In this document: positions 24,061 through 36,904 of the stretch, piece by piece
How the letters are laid out: every line of letters begins with the position of its first letter
Numbering within the stretch: position 1 is the stretch's first letter
Origin: Pseudorasbora parva
Taxonomy: Eukaryota; Chordata; Actinopteri; Cypriniformes; Gobionidae
Assembly (NCBI RefSeq): GCF_024679245.1
Contig: NC_090176.1
Coordinates: 46,198,086 to 46,262,085 of the forward strand
Direction: 5' to 3'
Length of the DNA stretch: 64,000 bases
Notes under the pieces: generated by a model
Database searches by the model: none
What the model saw: the letters and a program-made list of their open reading frames with translations, nothing else
Told to the model about the DNA's origin: nothing
Made by a program: the position numbers and the translations under genes

Positions 24061-24378
24061 CTTATTTTATTCAGCTAGTTGTCAAGACAATATTTTTTCA
24101 TTTTTATTTAGTTTACCATTATGTACTATTTTTTTTAAATAAAAATAAAAAATACAAATAAATAAAATAAAATCAAAATAAATACATAGTTTTAATTAAA
24201 ATAAATTTCATTTCAGCTGGATGTCAAGGCAATAATTCTCGTTTTTATTTAGTTTACCTTGATATACTTTTTTTTATTATAAAAAAAAAAACATGTATCA
24301 AATAAACAAACTTATTTTATTTCAGCTAGTTGGCAAGGTAATATTTCTATTTTATTTAGTTTACCTTGATTTACTTAA
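24061..24378. repeat. Three imperfect tandem copies of an AT-rich unit
   Basis: The motif TTCAGCTAGTTG(T/G)CAAG followed by ATTTAGTTTACC(T/A)T appears three times at roughly 24072, 24213 and 24322, separated by variable A-rich stretches. A common fish repeat seems to have been copied in tandem before the 24380 element inserted next to it. Confidence 0.7.
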
Positions 24379-25255
24379 AGGGTTACTTCAGCGATTAGCA
24401 TATGGCTTTGTATCAGTAGAAACCCTGGAGTATATTCAAATGATTGTGCTTTCCCCCCTCATATCCCATCCCCCTGAGACAAGAGATTTATGCATTTTAT
24501 TTCTGGAAAATTCCTCCAGTGACGTCAATTTGTGCCATCAGAGGAATTGTTGGCCAGAGGCTAAAGACTACAGCCAGCAGAGGGAGCCATTTCCGTATGT
24601 TTTCAACTCACGTGTGGGGGATGGAGATCACACTCACAGCACTCAGCTCGCAGCTGCAGCCTCAGGCACTGATGTAAACGGCCAGGAGCAAAGTAAGTCT
24701 TTCAACTTCTCAAACTACTTCCTATTAAAAATGTTAAGCTTCCAAAGGCATGAACTGAAAACGCACCAGACTGAACATGCGCTGTGAATCTATGCTGCGA
24801 GCGCGGTCGCGTTTACCTCAGGTCTCATCACGAGCTCATCCATGACTGTCAGTGTAATCTGACTCCTGCAGCGTTTGTGCTGGGACACTCGCTCAGTGGC
24901 TAAATCACATTATATTGAACAGACACGTTCAGTTTTTAATTGTAGTGTCTGTTCTCTAACTGAACTGATTTAATGAAAATGAAAAGTGATTCAGTAATCT
25001 AGTAGCGGTGGCTTTGGGAGTGGTCTCGTAGGGCAGCGAAGCATTCTGGGAATTGTTGTCTATCCTCCCCATGAGACAAAAATACATTTTGTCTTTTCTC
25101 AGTCTAGAAAGCACCAAATTAAAAAAAAAATATTTCACATTTCTACTACATTAATGACCCAGTTTAAATAGACCCTTTTACTGTTTGTATACAATGATGA
25201 CGTAGCAACGTATGCGCGCGCATTTTGGCAACAAACTGTGGCGAGAATCAGCAGC

Positions 25256-25515
25256 ATGTCAAGCTACGTGAGCGGATTAAGCAACACAAACCGAGAAACT
25301 TATTTTAAAAAGTTGACTTTATCAAATGGTATTCGGCTACCAGATCCGTGTACTATAGTGGAGTGGATAGAAGACGTTAGCAGATGGCCAGATATAACTT
25401 AGTGGTCGGATATATACGTATTTATCTGAGAAACCGAGCGTGTACACCGAGACAACATATAAATCACTGGATGCTTATGAATACGTTGTCTGTGGGCATG
25501 TACAGAATGTCCAAT
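25256..25515 (+). pseudogene. N-terminal fragment of transposon accessory (YqaJ/SWIM-type) protein
   Basis: ATG at 25256 opens MSSYVSGLSNTNRETYFKKL, then TLSNGIRLPDPCTIVEWIED and VSRWPDIT to a TAG at 25400-25402. One frame over, from 25410, it continues IYTYLSEKPSVYTETTYKSL then DAYEYVVCGHVQNVQY. The order W.DD..RWPDI, then DIYTYL, then Y.KSLDAY matches the start of fish proteins that combine a SWIM finger with a YqaJ nuclease and are often linked to transposons. A frameshift and stop disable it, and the nuclease part is deleted. Confidence 0.72.
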
Positions 25516-25880
25516 ACAATTTTCTACATTTATTCTTATTCTTCACACAGACATACATTTATCCTTTTCCTTACATTTTATGTTGTTATTGATTCGTATG
25601 TGTCGACACACTTCTGTTTAAAGTTTAATTTTGTAATGCTATAGTACTTTAATAGCAACTATGTTGCTTGCATACATTTTTCAGATGGTTATTTTGCAAT
25701 TAAACTATTAATAAAATCATTACAAATGAAATTGATAAGTACTGTGATAATTGATATGATAGTCTGGGGGAGGGGGTACATTATACACACCAGTGGCAGC
25801 CAATGGGAGGTTTATTATAAAGCATTAAGTTTCAAGTGCAGTAAATGTTTTACAAATGTAATTTTTTTATGCGAGCATTT

Positions 25881-26033
25881 TTATGTCCTCGTTCTAATCA
25901 ATGCATTATTCGCCTGCAGCCACAGGTACCGCCGGTTCTTCTGAAACGGCCGTGATCCTGTCGGAATCCTATAAAACTTAAGCCCATTGGTGGAATAGCG
26001 ATTACTGCAACCGAAAACGCAACAGCCAGACAT
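25881..26033 (-). pseudogene. THAP zinc-finger fragment of a transposase
   Basis: A 50-codon minus-strand frame from ATG at 26033 reads MSGCCVFGCSNRYSTNGLKF then YRIPTGSRPFQKNRRYLWLQ then ANN. This is the first two-thirds of a THAP DNA-binding finger: Cys-x4-Cys with GCSNR, the F.RIP strand and the R..W helix. The distal Cys-x2-His pair is not cleanly preserved, and the rest of the transposase is missing through the internal deletion. Confidence 0.8.
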
Positions 26034-26345
26034 TTTGATGCTGGGAAACCGTTTTGATAAACTTTCGGAGTTGCTAACACGTTAGAACCACTAAGGGAAC
26101 AACACCACTTCCGTTGCCAAAATGCGCACGCAACTCTTTGATCACGTGGGCTGTAAAAGGGTCTATACAGATTCATCTTCCCAACGCTGAAGTACTCCTT
26201 TAAAGGAAGTGTCTGGTACTGCAATCACATTTAAATGACTGTAGAGCGGCGTATCCCCTTTCCCCCTCCCCCTGACTCGAGGTTCCCAGATAGGCTGTGG
26301 TAACTAGAGCAGATCTGGCAACCCGGATGCCAAAAAACAACTGAT

Positions 26346-26390
26346 TTTATATATTATATTATATTATATTATATTATATTATATATTATG
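26346..26390. repeat. (ATATT)n pentanucleotide run
   Basis: About eight ATATT units. Confidence 0.9.
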
Positions 26391-26567
26391 ATGAAAACTA
26401 CAAGGTAGATAAATCAATAGAAGTTAAAAAATACATTTAAATACAAGTTTAAATAACTAAATAAATGTCTTCCAATAAACCTCAATTTCAGCAGATTTAA
26501 GCACCATGAAGGCCCTCCCCTACGACTGCCAGTCTAGTTTGGCATGGATGTGATATGCCACGCGTCT

Positions 26568-26629
26568 CATATATTGTGACGGTGACGGGGCAGCACAGAG
26601 AGGCCAGTGAAGTTCAGCTGGCACTGGTG
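26568..26629. repeat. 62-base exact duplicate, copy 1
   Basis: CATATATTGTGACGGTGACG through GCAGCACAGAGAGGCCAGTG to GGCACTGGTG, identical to 27639-27700 in the same orientation. Flanks differ. GC-rich relative to the neighbourhood. Confidence 0.95.
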
Positions 26630-27164
26630 CTGGGTACTGTTTTCTGACATTTGGACAACAAACTCCAAGTGTCTTCATTCTGTAAAGTTTGTCAGAGTGA
26701 GCAACAGTAACTAAAGGGGAGGAGCTTAGCAAACATTAGACGCTGTAAAAATACATGTAATGGATCAGTGACTAACACCACCACAATAACCATACTGAAT
26801 CTGAATTATATAATATTAATTCTGTAACATTTTGATCAGTCTATATTATGTCTGTATGATCCACAACGCAAAGCAATGCTGGAATCATACTTTGAGGGTT
26901 TATTGGTTTCTTTATGTACGGACCTCACCGGAATGAAACTCCACGGGACAGTGTGTGACATTGACAGCTACAGTCTCATTTCTATTCCTCTGTCGGGACG
27001 AGCCTCAGCACCAACTTAATGTGATTAGCCTAATCTAATTAGCCATAAACAATCAATGCACCGGGCAGGAGCCCCAGTCTGAGATCTGTCTTTAACAAAT
27101 GCAGTTACTAACAATCTACAAAGAGATAGTCTGAAAACCCAGGAATTAAAGCAACTAACAAAGA

Positions 27165-27235
27165 AATCCTTCATTTCTGTCATCATTTACTCACCCTCAT
27201 GTTGCTCTAAGCCTGTATGAAGTTTCTCTCGATTA
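27165..27235. mobile_element. Fragment of the cyprinid GGGATAGTTCAC MITE
   Basis: CTGTCATCATTTACTCACCCTCATGTTG followed by AAGCCTGTATGAA matches the subterminal part of that family; no intact terminus. Confidence 0.6.
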
Positions 27236-27638
27236 TGTGGGGGGGGGAAAGGAGAATTTCTGATAAAAGTACTCCATATGACTTGATTGCTATATCCCAA
27301 ATCTTCTGCAGTCACACAATCTTGAAATATCAATACTTCCATTGGTGTTGGAAAAGGATCGAAATGAAAAAAAGAAAAAAAAAGATTTGTGTTCGCAAAT
27401 AGTTGTGTAGGAGAGGAACTATTTCTCCATCCTCTCATCTGAACACTGGCTTCAAACAGACAGAGCAGTGTACTGAAATATGCAATCAATCATTGGGAAA
27501 AAAAGTTTAAATCAAAGTTTAAATAAATACATATTACTCTTTCAAACAATTAATTGTGATTAATAGAATCTATAATAAAAGTTTGTGTTTACTTAAATGT
27601 GTGTACTGTCTGTAATTAAGTATACCTGAATACACAAA

Positions 27639-27700
27639 CATATATTGTGACGGTGACGGGGCAGCACAGAGAGGCCAGTGAAGTTCAGCTGGCACTGGTG
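27639..27700. repeat. 62-base exact duplicate, copy 2
   Basis: Identical to 26568-26629, 1,071 bases downstream, and directly abutting the long TA tract that starts at 27707. Confidence 0.95.
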
Positions 27701-27702
27701 TG

Positions 27703-28028
<326 letters not shown>

Positions 28029-29375
28029 GCATTAATATTTTTTATTTATTTATTTGTTTGTTTGTTTATTGTTGTAGTAAATAAAATAATATATTATTGT
28101 TGTTTTGATGTAATAATAATGACAAATCATGTTCTCTGATTTTCAATTCCTCAAAAAAAAAAAATCAAAAAATGCAACTTTAATAGTCTATGTTAATAAG
28201 GATTTATTTTTATTTTTTTTATGTTCAAGAGCTCCCCAGAAATATAACTTTCCATTTAACAGAAGTATTCGTACTGATATCAATTCTGACAGTATTAGTC
28301 TTACAATGCTTGGTTTGAGCAGTTGAGCAAAAGGTTGTCACCCATAAAACCACAATTCTGTAAATATTCACACACACAAAAAATCTGTAACTTCAATCCA
28401 CACAAGAACCACAGAAAAATCTCTCAATCTGAGCGAGAATGAGACTCGTCTGCGTTCCTGACAGTGAGACGGCCCCCGTGAGCTTTTATTCACACGGCTA
28501 CAGGAGGATAAGCTGAATAAGACTGAGAAACACTGACAGAAAGAATCTTGGCACGCAAACACAAACACACTCCTCTACTGATACTCCCTTGTTTACTCCG
28601 AAAATGTGAACGTATACATACCGCCCAAACAATACGGCCAGGCTCCGCTGTTGCGCAATTGTTTCAGGACAATGCAGGGATTCTGGGATATGGGTTAGTT
28701 GTGGGACATTGCGGCTGGGGATGCAGAAATCATGCTGGCTAACCTTCCACAGTATTTTGAAGCAGATGGGGTTACGAATTACCCAATCCCATCACCCCAA
28801 ACACTGCCAGCCTTTCAAACGGCCCATCTCACTCTCTCAGACTGGCACAAAGGCCGAGCCCCCGGAGCAGGGCACACATCATCTCCCAGAGCCTGCGTAA
28901 CTGTATACACAGCCCCCTCGCCGAGACACTAAGCCCCTGGGAAAGGCACTCAGGCTCATTCAGACAACATATCCACACACCAGACAATACAGCCTCTCAC
29001 CCCAATGAGAGGAAGAGGTGGGGCGGGTAGAGTAGACAGCGCAGGACATGGACGTCAGACAGCGGCGTAAACACAGATCCCTCGTTACTTCATTGATTAA
29101 GAGTTCGGAGGGGAAACCCCAGATGATCAGACATCAAGAGCTCCATCTATGAGGCTATAATAGACTAAATATTGTTTGGGTGAATTAATAATATTAATTA
29201 ACTAATATTTTACTGCAAAAGACAATTCTTTACACACACTGAAACTTTGATTTATAGTGTATTTATGATTAAGTACAAATCAGTTAAAACTTGGAAAAAT
29301 TTGGGGGGTAGAACAAGACAAAATAATCATACATATATTTAGCATCATTTAAAATGTTTTAAAGGACAAATATCG

Positions 29376-29690
29376 TTAACAATTTACAATTGAGTTTCAT
29401 TTATTAACATTAATTAACGCATTAACTTAGAAGCTAACAATGACAATATATTTGTACGGCATTTATTAAACTCACTAAACTGTTAATGTTAACACAAAAG
29501 TGCTTGTTCGTGTTAGTACACAGTGCATTAACTAATGTTAATATACCATTTTTGTTGTTATAATGTTGTAGCAATTATTGAAGATAATAAATAAATCCTG
29601 TAGAAGTATTGTTCATTGTTAGTTAATGTTAACTAATGTAGTTATCTAATATTAACAACTGAAACCTTATTGTAAAGTGCTACCAAAATA
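29376..29690. mobile_element. MITE with repeated TTAACTAATGTTAA motifs
   Basis: Internal motifs TTAACATTAATTAACGCATT, GTTAGTTAATGTTAACTAATG and the end ACCTTATTGTAAAGTGCTACC match a common fish element (GTAACACTTTACAATAAGG ends read on the other strand). A fragment of the same family begins at 50797. Confidence 0.65.
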
Positions 29691-29740
29691 TCTTTTTAAA
29701 TATAATAAAGCAATATGGAGACAAAGCACTTCACTAAAAA

Positions 29741-29910
29741 TAAACACAAATTGGCACACTCCCACTGCTGCTCCTAAAATTATTTATTAAAATATACAAC
29801 ATTTTGACCCAAAGGTCTATGTCAGGAAGAAGACCTTCGGGTCAAAACATTGTATATTTTAATTTTTAAAAAATTGGGCGCAGCAGTGGTAGTGTGCTGA
29901 TTTGTGTTTA
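29741..29910. mobile_element. Small foldback element
   Basis: Arms of about 75 bases: TAAACACAAATTGGCACACT... and its complement ...AGTGTGCTGATTTGTGTTTA, with GACCCAAAGGTCT and AGACCTTCGGGTC near the centre and a short loop. No coding. Confidence 0.8.
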
Positions 29911-29991
29911 TCTTCTTAAAAGTAATAAAGACATAGAGAAATTACAAAACCAGTCCAGAGGTTTTTAGAAAACTTTTAACTAAAATATTAA

Positions 29992-30486
29992 AGGTGCTGT
30001 ATGTAAGTTTTTCACATTACTAAAGCATAAAAATACCATAATATATATGCAGAGATTTAGGAAACATGCTGATTTCACATCCTCGTTTCTCTGAAAAAAC
30101 TATGATACAGCCCGTTATTTTACTTTAAAATGTGCGTTCCGTGTCACAATGTCTGTTTTTGTTGTGGTCTGTGCGATAACACACACTTCCAGTTGGCAGA
30201 GAACACAGCGTATCGCTGCCATGAAAGCCAGAAAACAAACCAGGTCAGAGAGCACAGAATCTACCCGACCTAAAAAGCCTCAACATCCGTCTAAAAATCT
30301 CTATGAAAGAGTGTCATCAACCATTGTCAATCGCGCTCGCTTCTGTTGCGTATCCTCAAGCTGGCAACCTGCATGAGCATGGAGTCTGAGGAGTAGTGGA
30401 TGGGGGAAACAACAATCTCCAATATTTTGAATTTGGACTGCAGGACCTATATTGAACACTAGCTGTAAGTCCTATATACTGCACCT
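29992..30486. mobile_element. Non-autonomous DNA element, AGGTGC termini
   Basis: AGGTGCTGTATGTAAG at the left is matched inversely by CCTATATACTGCACCT at the right. 495 bases. The open frame at 30149-30376 inside it resembles no known protein and is probably incidental. Confidence 0.65.
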
Positions 30487-30579
30487 CTAATGCTTAATTC
30501 AACTACAATATTTATGAAAAGAAAATGCCAGCCCTATAGTTGACGCAGAATCTACTTTGACCAAATTCAACATGTTCCT

Positions 30580-30745
30580 GGATCGACATCTTTGTTGATC
30601 CTGGAACAACATTCCAATTATCCAATCAGATTTGGGGAACAATTTTAAGCAGTTTGTTATTCACCTATCATTTTACTCTGATTTTAGGGGAAAGTTATGG
30701 GTAGGGTTAGGTTTAGTGGCCAATTTGACACTGCCACTTCTTGTG
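30580..30745. mobile_element. One-armed copy of the element at 34872-35035
   Basis: CATCTTTGTTGATCCTGGAACAACATTCC and GGGTAGGGTTAGGTTTAG are shared with 34872-35035, but the complementary right arm is missing. Confidence 0.65.
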
Positions 30746-31329
30746 TGTCAGGCGCTCATGCAGAAACTTTTCCCACAACCATACCACTACAAGCACCAGA
30801 GAGAGACTGTAAAGCCACCTGTGTTTCTCTTTGATGGCTTTCTTTGAACTTGACGTAAGGGAAGACGTTTCCTAGAAGCTGGTAGAGAAAGATAACACTC
30901 TATTCTCACAGACACACACAGAAAGTGGTGTTCCCTGGAATAAATGAAGTGATGCGGGTTTGATACATGAAGCTGGATTTTTGGGTGAACTATTCCTTTA
31001 ACTGAGCCATCAATGTGCCTACTAATACACTCTCATTTAGCTACTAAAAGCTTCATCCACCAGGCCCAGAAGCTTCTTTCTTTCTGTTTCTCACTCCCTC
31101 TGACACACATTCACTTTCTCTCCATCCTTTCAGCTCGACAAGACACAGACTGGGCACACGGCCAAACAGCACTGAGGCAGGAAAGGAGGTGTGTTACCAT
31201 CAGAAACACATTTTGCTCAGGAGAGAGGAAACCATGTGTTAAAAAAAAGAAGTATTTGGACACTTAAAAAGGAATGACGTTAAATTAGATACATAATCAA
31301 AACCAAAGACATCTTAAGACAATAGAACA

Positions 31330-31623
<294 letters not shown>

Positions 31624-32474
31624 GTCTTTTGGTATAACAAATTCAACATGTTCTATGATGCACATGACATTCCTATGTTTTCAAGGGCTCTGTAATGTGA
31701 GTAAATCAAGGCTGATACTCAACAGATGTAGGAACATTCGTTAAAGGTTTCAGGTTTTATGTCCTAGTACAGTTGGAAAGCATTGGTCTCTCCATGTGAA
31801 ACCCCGGCAAACATCATGGGAAAGTGTCTGTGGGCGTCCTGTGAGGCGTGGTGAATACAGCCATTCACCTACAATCCTCTTAGAGTCTAATCTGTAAATT
31901 AACCATGTGAATGAAGTCCTTCCAGGGTATTCAAATCTGCCCTTAAGTGATGTTAAATTACAGCAATGGTTACTTAAACACGACCTCTTAAAAGCAGCAT
32001 GCCACAGCAGATCGTTACAACAAGTCTGTCTGTAATGCACACACACATTCCTAATGTACACGGTCACCTTGCGAAGCCTTTTCCTTATGCAGAAAGAAAC
32101 AGAAAGACACGTGTCCGAAATCACTCCCTGCATGGTCCCAATACTGTGCACTCTGCTGGATGTTAGTGTTTTCTGAACTCTCTATATGGGTCAATGAAAT
32201 ACAAACATGTGATGAAATAGATAAAGAAAAGGAACTTTTAAAACATAAATATACTCTTTGTATTCATGTTGGCCTAATACTGCCTAGGATATACTTCCAT
32301 GCCAATTTCCAGAAAAGTTTTGATTGAATGTCTTGTACTTTCCTTTATTTCCATATTTTGCATAAACCTTTAATTTGATAAATACCATTAGGTTTTGGGG
32401 GAATTGAATAATATTTAAATATTTGAACAAGCATAAATTAAATAATAGTTTATGGTCAAATTTTAAAATAACTA

Positions 32475-32690
32475 TGAACTACACCTTTTGCCTCAATAAA
32501 CTCATAGTTACTGCTTTTTAATAATTAGTAACATAGTTTTTAAGTTTAGGTATTGGGTAGGATTATAACATGCAGAATATGGCATTAATATGTGCTTTAT
32601 AAGCACTAATAAACAGCCAATATCCTAAAATGCATGCTAATAAGCAGCTTGTTAATAGTGAGAATTGGACCCTAATCTAAAGTGTTATCA
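32475..32690. mobile_element. Fish MITE with GGATATTGGCTGTTTATTAG-type core
   Basis: ATGGCATTAATATGTGCTTTATAAGC, AAACAGCCAATATCCTAAAATGC and the end AATTGGACCCTAATCTAAAG form a block known to recur in fish genomes. The left boundary is uncertain. Confidence 0.6.
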
Positions 32691-33423
32691 TATATGCTCA
32701 TCATAAAACAGGTGTATTCAAGTGCATGTAAGAATGGCCTTGCATTGTTGAATAAATAATCAGTATATCAACTAAGTTTATTCACACTATCTGAATGCTC
32801 GCTCCTTTCCTTACACACCTTCCTGATGTATCAATCTCTGTGGCATGCACTATGTAGGGAACAGTGAATGAGTGAAGTCTGTAACTTCAGATACAGTCAG
32901 TGTTTTGTTTGCTCAGTAAAGCTCTCTAAAGCTAAACCTCCAAGTGGCCTTATTTCATTTTCCCTCTCCAATCATTTAGTCCTGTTAAACATTACTCATT
33001 CCCATATATCTGCCTCAACGGTCTATGCTCACCACTGTGGCTTAGCATAAATCTTGCAAAACCCACACACACTCAGAGTCACCCTTAAAAATCACCTTAC
33101 ACAAATACACTCACCCTAAATTCTCCTCATAAATCCTTTAAACACACACACACAAATACTTAAAATCCACCCTCTTGTGTTTACCTGATACATCCATCAC
33201 TCCCTCGCACCATACAAATGCAAAAACACAAACATCTTCACCTGTGAATGAACCCAAAACGCTGCAAAACATGCCAACACAATGCTGGAGTTTGTCCACA
33301 TGTCGGAAGAGCCCATCCCAATGTATCCATTATATTGCAGAGCCAGGATAAGATGGGTTGGTCTGACATTGTAGGCCATGCTCTGGCCTAAAGAGTCAAC
33401 ACCCATGCTTCTATGATATTCTA

Positions 33424-34145
33424 ATTAGGGTTGGGTTGATAGTAGCCTCAGACATCATGGCCACGGACCGTTGGCTGAACGTGTGATGCACATGGCACAC
33501 TCATCTGGAAACAATTCGGGAGTTTCGAAGTCATCCTTTGATTGGTTGAATTCTACAGGATTTCCGCAAGACACGCGTGTTGGGTTCTTTAACATTCCAC
33601 ATAGAAACAAATGCTGTGGTGCAAACTCCTTCGAGGAAGAAGAATGCCGTTGTGTTTACAACTGTGGCAATGAGCGCTTGCCAGGATCAACTAAAGGCTG
33701 GATCTTCAAAAATATGTGAAGTTCGTGGCTCCAATTTTTGCAAACTTGCACAACATTTTTGAATGAATCATTTATAGATGGTCTGTTATTGCAGAGACAT
33801 CGACTTTACAGTTCACTTCCCTAAAAAAGACGCAGAACAAAACTAACTGTGATTGGTTGCGTTACATGTCAGTAAAAAGTCTTTTTGGGTGGTTGTCAAC
33901 CTATGAAAGCTGCAATTGAGTCCAGACCTTCAGCCGTCAGTCTGAAGGTCTGGCTACGCAAGACTAGGCCGACCAGATTTTTGATGCCATCATCCATAGC
34001 TGACAGACATCACGATTTTCAGCTGTCTTTCTCCAGACGTGCGCCACATTAACAGAGCTTAACGCTCAAATACAACCCCCCGAACGTCATCGTCACTGTA
34101 GACATCATCCGATGCCAATTTGGTAGACATTAGACCCAACCATAG
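33424..34145. mobile_element. Composite of two DNA elements
   Basis: Outer ends TTAGGGTTGGGTTGATAG and CTACCAAATTGG...AGACCCAACCATAG are inverted relatives. Inside, a different unit ends CAGTCTGAAGGTCTGGCTACGCAAGACTA. The open frame at 33471-33719 lies in the inner part and is not recognised. Confidence 0.5.
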
Positions 34146-34871
34146 TTGGGAAAAAAACATGGCTGGGGTGTTTTGGGTCTCTACTTTATATGCCTGTATG
34201 TACAAATATATGTGCATATGTGCAAAATATGTTGGTTGTTGATATCATAAATACTAAATAAAAAAATTTTAGATAGTTTTTTAGGGTCATCTCTTCTAGG
34301 TCTCTCCAAAGAGCCTAAATATGGTTAGGGTTCATCCTTCAGTGCAAATCAATGGGATTTGTTTGTCCGTTTTTAATTTGCTGGTCAAAGGCCCATCGCT
34401 TGGAAAGAAATATCATTAATGTCCATAGCACAACTAGTGCAGAACACGGTAAGCGTCTTAAGAAGATCTGCTACTAACATAGCAAAACAGACTCATTTGT
34501 ACAGAACATTACCAGTAGGTCTCCTGAACTCTTGGACACTAGTTGGCTGAACTCATTTTCACATCATTAGGTAATTTGGAAAAGGCAGTGCTGAGTTTAA
34601 TTACTAGGGTGTAAACAATAGTATACAATAACAGTGAGATGATTCTTGACATGTCCTGTCAAGAACCATACACAAAGCCTAAGATTTCTGGACCATGTAA
34701 CCAAAACAGTGATTTGAAGATCTGGATCTTCTCCAGTGATTATATTCCTTGTTCGCACCACATCTTGGAGCAGGGAGTGTTTTGTGGAGAGCTGGGAGTA
34801 TTGGGAATTGGGAGGATAGATCTGTCTTCTCCATTGGTGTTTGATGATGAACGTGATTTCACCAAGTGCAT

Positions 34872-35035
34872 AGATCATCTTTGTTGATATTGGAACAACA
34901 CTCCAATCAACCAATCAGATTTAGGGGTACATTGTGGATAGGGTTAGGTTTAGGGGTAAATATAGAGTTAGCACTACATTTTCAGATAGGAATGTTGTTC
35001 CAGGGTCTACAAAATATGTTGATCCAGAAAACATC
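34872..35035. mobile_element. Foldback element with TCTTTGTTGAT...ATATGTTGATCC arms
   Basis: Left arm CATCTTTGTTGATATTGGAACAACACTCC is complementary, with mismatches, to GGAATGTTGTTCCAGGG...ATATGTTGATCC. Centre GATAGGGTTAGGTTTAGGGG. About 164 bases. Confidence 0.7.
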
Positions 35036-35140
35036 CAGAAACACGCCTTCAAACGACCTGCCATCGCTCTTGGCATAACCTCAACAAAGATTGCAGTTTG
35101 TTCAAGATCTATATTACTTGGAGAAAAACAGTTAACTGTT

Positions 35141-35930
35141 GGGATGCACCGATAGGATTGGGGCCGATGCACTTTCCTTCTTATTTGAAATTGTGTCATT
35201 AAAATAGATTGTGTTTAGGTTATTTTTTAAATCAGCAAAGTAAAAGAAAAAAAGAAAAAATAAATAAAAAACATACATTCATTTGTAGCCCACTAGCTAG
35301 TTTATTGCTGCATCATTAAATAATTTCTAATGAACACAGACTGGATCCATTTAACATTCAGCAGGCCAACATAAATACATTTCTGTCACAATTACTTTGT
35401 TAAAATGAACTTTTATTTTGACGGGTGCCATGAAGACCTTCGAGTTTCTGTGTGTGTTTATAATATGACGATAGATTATGTCGAATGAAACAGTAAAATG
35501 CTCATGAAGTGACTGGACATGATGTTCATGCATTCATTTTCTCATATATTGAGGCGTTAGAGGGTGAAAAACACTGTGAGCATCATTCATTCACAGAAAC
35601 ATGCAGGATTCATATTTAGTCTTTTTGAGGATTAATATTTCACAGACACTAGTATATATTGTGATTTGATTTAAGTGTACTGACCTACGCTTTATTTATT
35701 CATCAAAACTTTGACAAATTCTGCAACATTCTGCGTTATGCAGTACATTTAGCTTTTATGACTGGACCCATCTGCATTTTTGCATTGCAGAAATGAATCC
35801 TTATGACAGTTAATAATATCAATAAACCATTGGTTTGTTATATCTGCCTTTTTCATACTATAGCTGATATGCTGATGGTTGTAAATTGATCAGCCGATAC
35901 ATATCGGCAGCCGATACATCAGTGCATCTC
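35141..35930. mobile_element. Non-autonomous element with GATGCACCGATA ends
   Basis: Left GGGATGCACCGATAGGATTG and right CCGATACATCAGTGCATCTC are inverted repeats typical of a widespread fish hAT-like family. 790 bases with no transposase. A partial relative starts GGGATGCACGGTACTG at 36604. Confidence 0.65.
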
Positions 35931-36904
35931 ACATTCCCATTCATCGCAGTGGCATGGTGCGAGACCACCTGGAAGTACACAACCTGCTTGCTGCCTGCCC
36001 CTCACCCTGAAACATTCCACTTTCTGTACCTGACTGTGGGTTTGAGAGGGTCTGGCCTCTTTGGGACACCCACCCCCACCCATCCCACCACAATGTTTTC
36101 TTTCACAACACTGCAATTCTTCTGCTCACAAAAACATTTCTCAGCAAGGGGGGTCTGACCTTTAACCTCGCCCCCCTCCCTTTCCTTCCACTCTTTTTGA
36201 CCCCACATCCACACAAACACACAGAGGACGTCTCCCTCTCCTTGCCCTTTAAGGGGTTTGAAACCGAATTCTGGGCGCCGTAGGGGGTTCGCTCACCATA
36301 GGAGGTGCCCCAAGAGCATCTGAGGACAAGAGAAGCATTAAAAGAACACCAAGGGATGATGCTGCATTGATTTGAGGGAGCAAATGACTCATTGAATTGA
36401 AAGTGTAAGAGAGAGCCCAAGGGTCCGATCGAGTTCTGCTATAACATCCGCAGGAAACCGGTTGTATTTGTCAAACAAAGCATTTTTTAGCACAGTCTGT
36501 TAAGTGAAAAAAGATAAAACACATTACAACTGAGGTAAACTTCCTCCATAAAATCAAATAAAAAAATCGAAAAGACTGTCAAACTAAATTATTCAAATGA
36601 CAGGGATGCACGGTACTGAAGTTCTGGCCTATGATTACTTTCATGTTCTGGCCAATTACCAATAAATAACTGATATTATAAATAATACTATTTTGCATAA
36701 ATAAATAATGACAATGATAATAATAATCCCACGTTTGATTGTATGCGTCAAAATATTATAAATCTATACCTTTTGTTAAATAAATAAAACAAAAGGAAAA
36801 ATGGATGCTATAAAAGAATTTTAAAATAATATAATATACAGTAAGAAATATGGATGAATATACCTTTTGAAACGTGCTATACATAAAAACTATGCTGTTT
36901 GAAT

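Larger units (their letters stand above)
25170..26164. mobile_element. THAP plus second-protein transposon derivative (ISL2EU-like), nested
   Basis: A 995-base insert with ends AGACCCTTTTAC and GTAAAAGGGTCT; the terminal repeats extend inward to a shared GCGCATTTTGGCAAC. It is flanked by AT on both sides. The uninterrupted copy at 48322-49147 has TTTAAATACAG where this copy has TTTAAAT, insert, ATACAG, so AT is proven as the target duplication. The two ends keep the 5' parts of two convergent genes: a THAP finger (minus strand, 25881-26033) and a second protein (plus strand, 25256-25515). As far as I recall, ISL2EU elements of the PIF/Harbinger-related group carry a THAP transposase plus a YqaJ-type nuclease protein and have AT duplications, so this is an internal-deletion derivative of such an element. 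Confidence 0.82.
24380..26198 (+). mobile_element. Non-autonomous DNA element, GGGTTACTTCAGCG ends, copy 1 (interrupted)
   Basis: Ends GGGTTACTTCAGCG and CGCTGAAGTACTCC form terminal inverted repeats flanked by TTAAA/TTTAA. Without the 997 bases of nested insert plus duplication it is about 822 bases and matches copy 2 at 48322-49147 over its whole length in the opposite orientation. No transposase of its own; superfamily not assigned. Confidence 0.88.

Noticed and set aside
24293..24787. 164-codon plus-strand frame
   Set aside because: Lies mostly inside the non-autonomous element at 24380; the second copy at 48322 does not preserve the frame.
31750..32151. 133-codon minus-strand frame
   Set aside because: No family recognised, and the frame is not supported by splice sites or repeat similarity.
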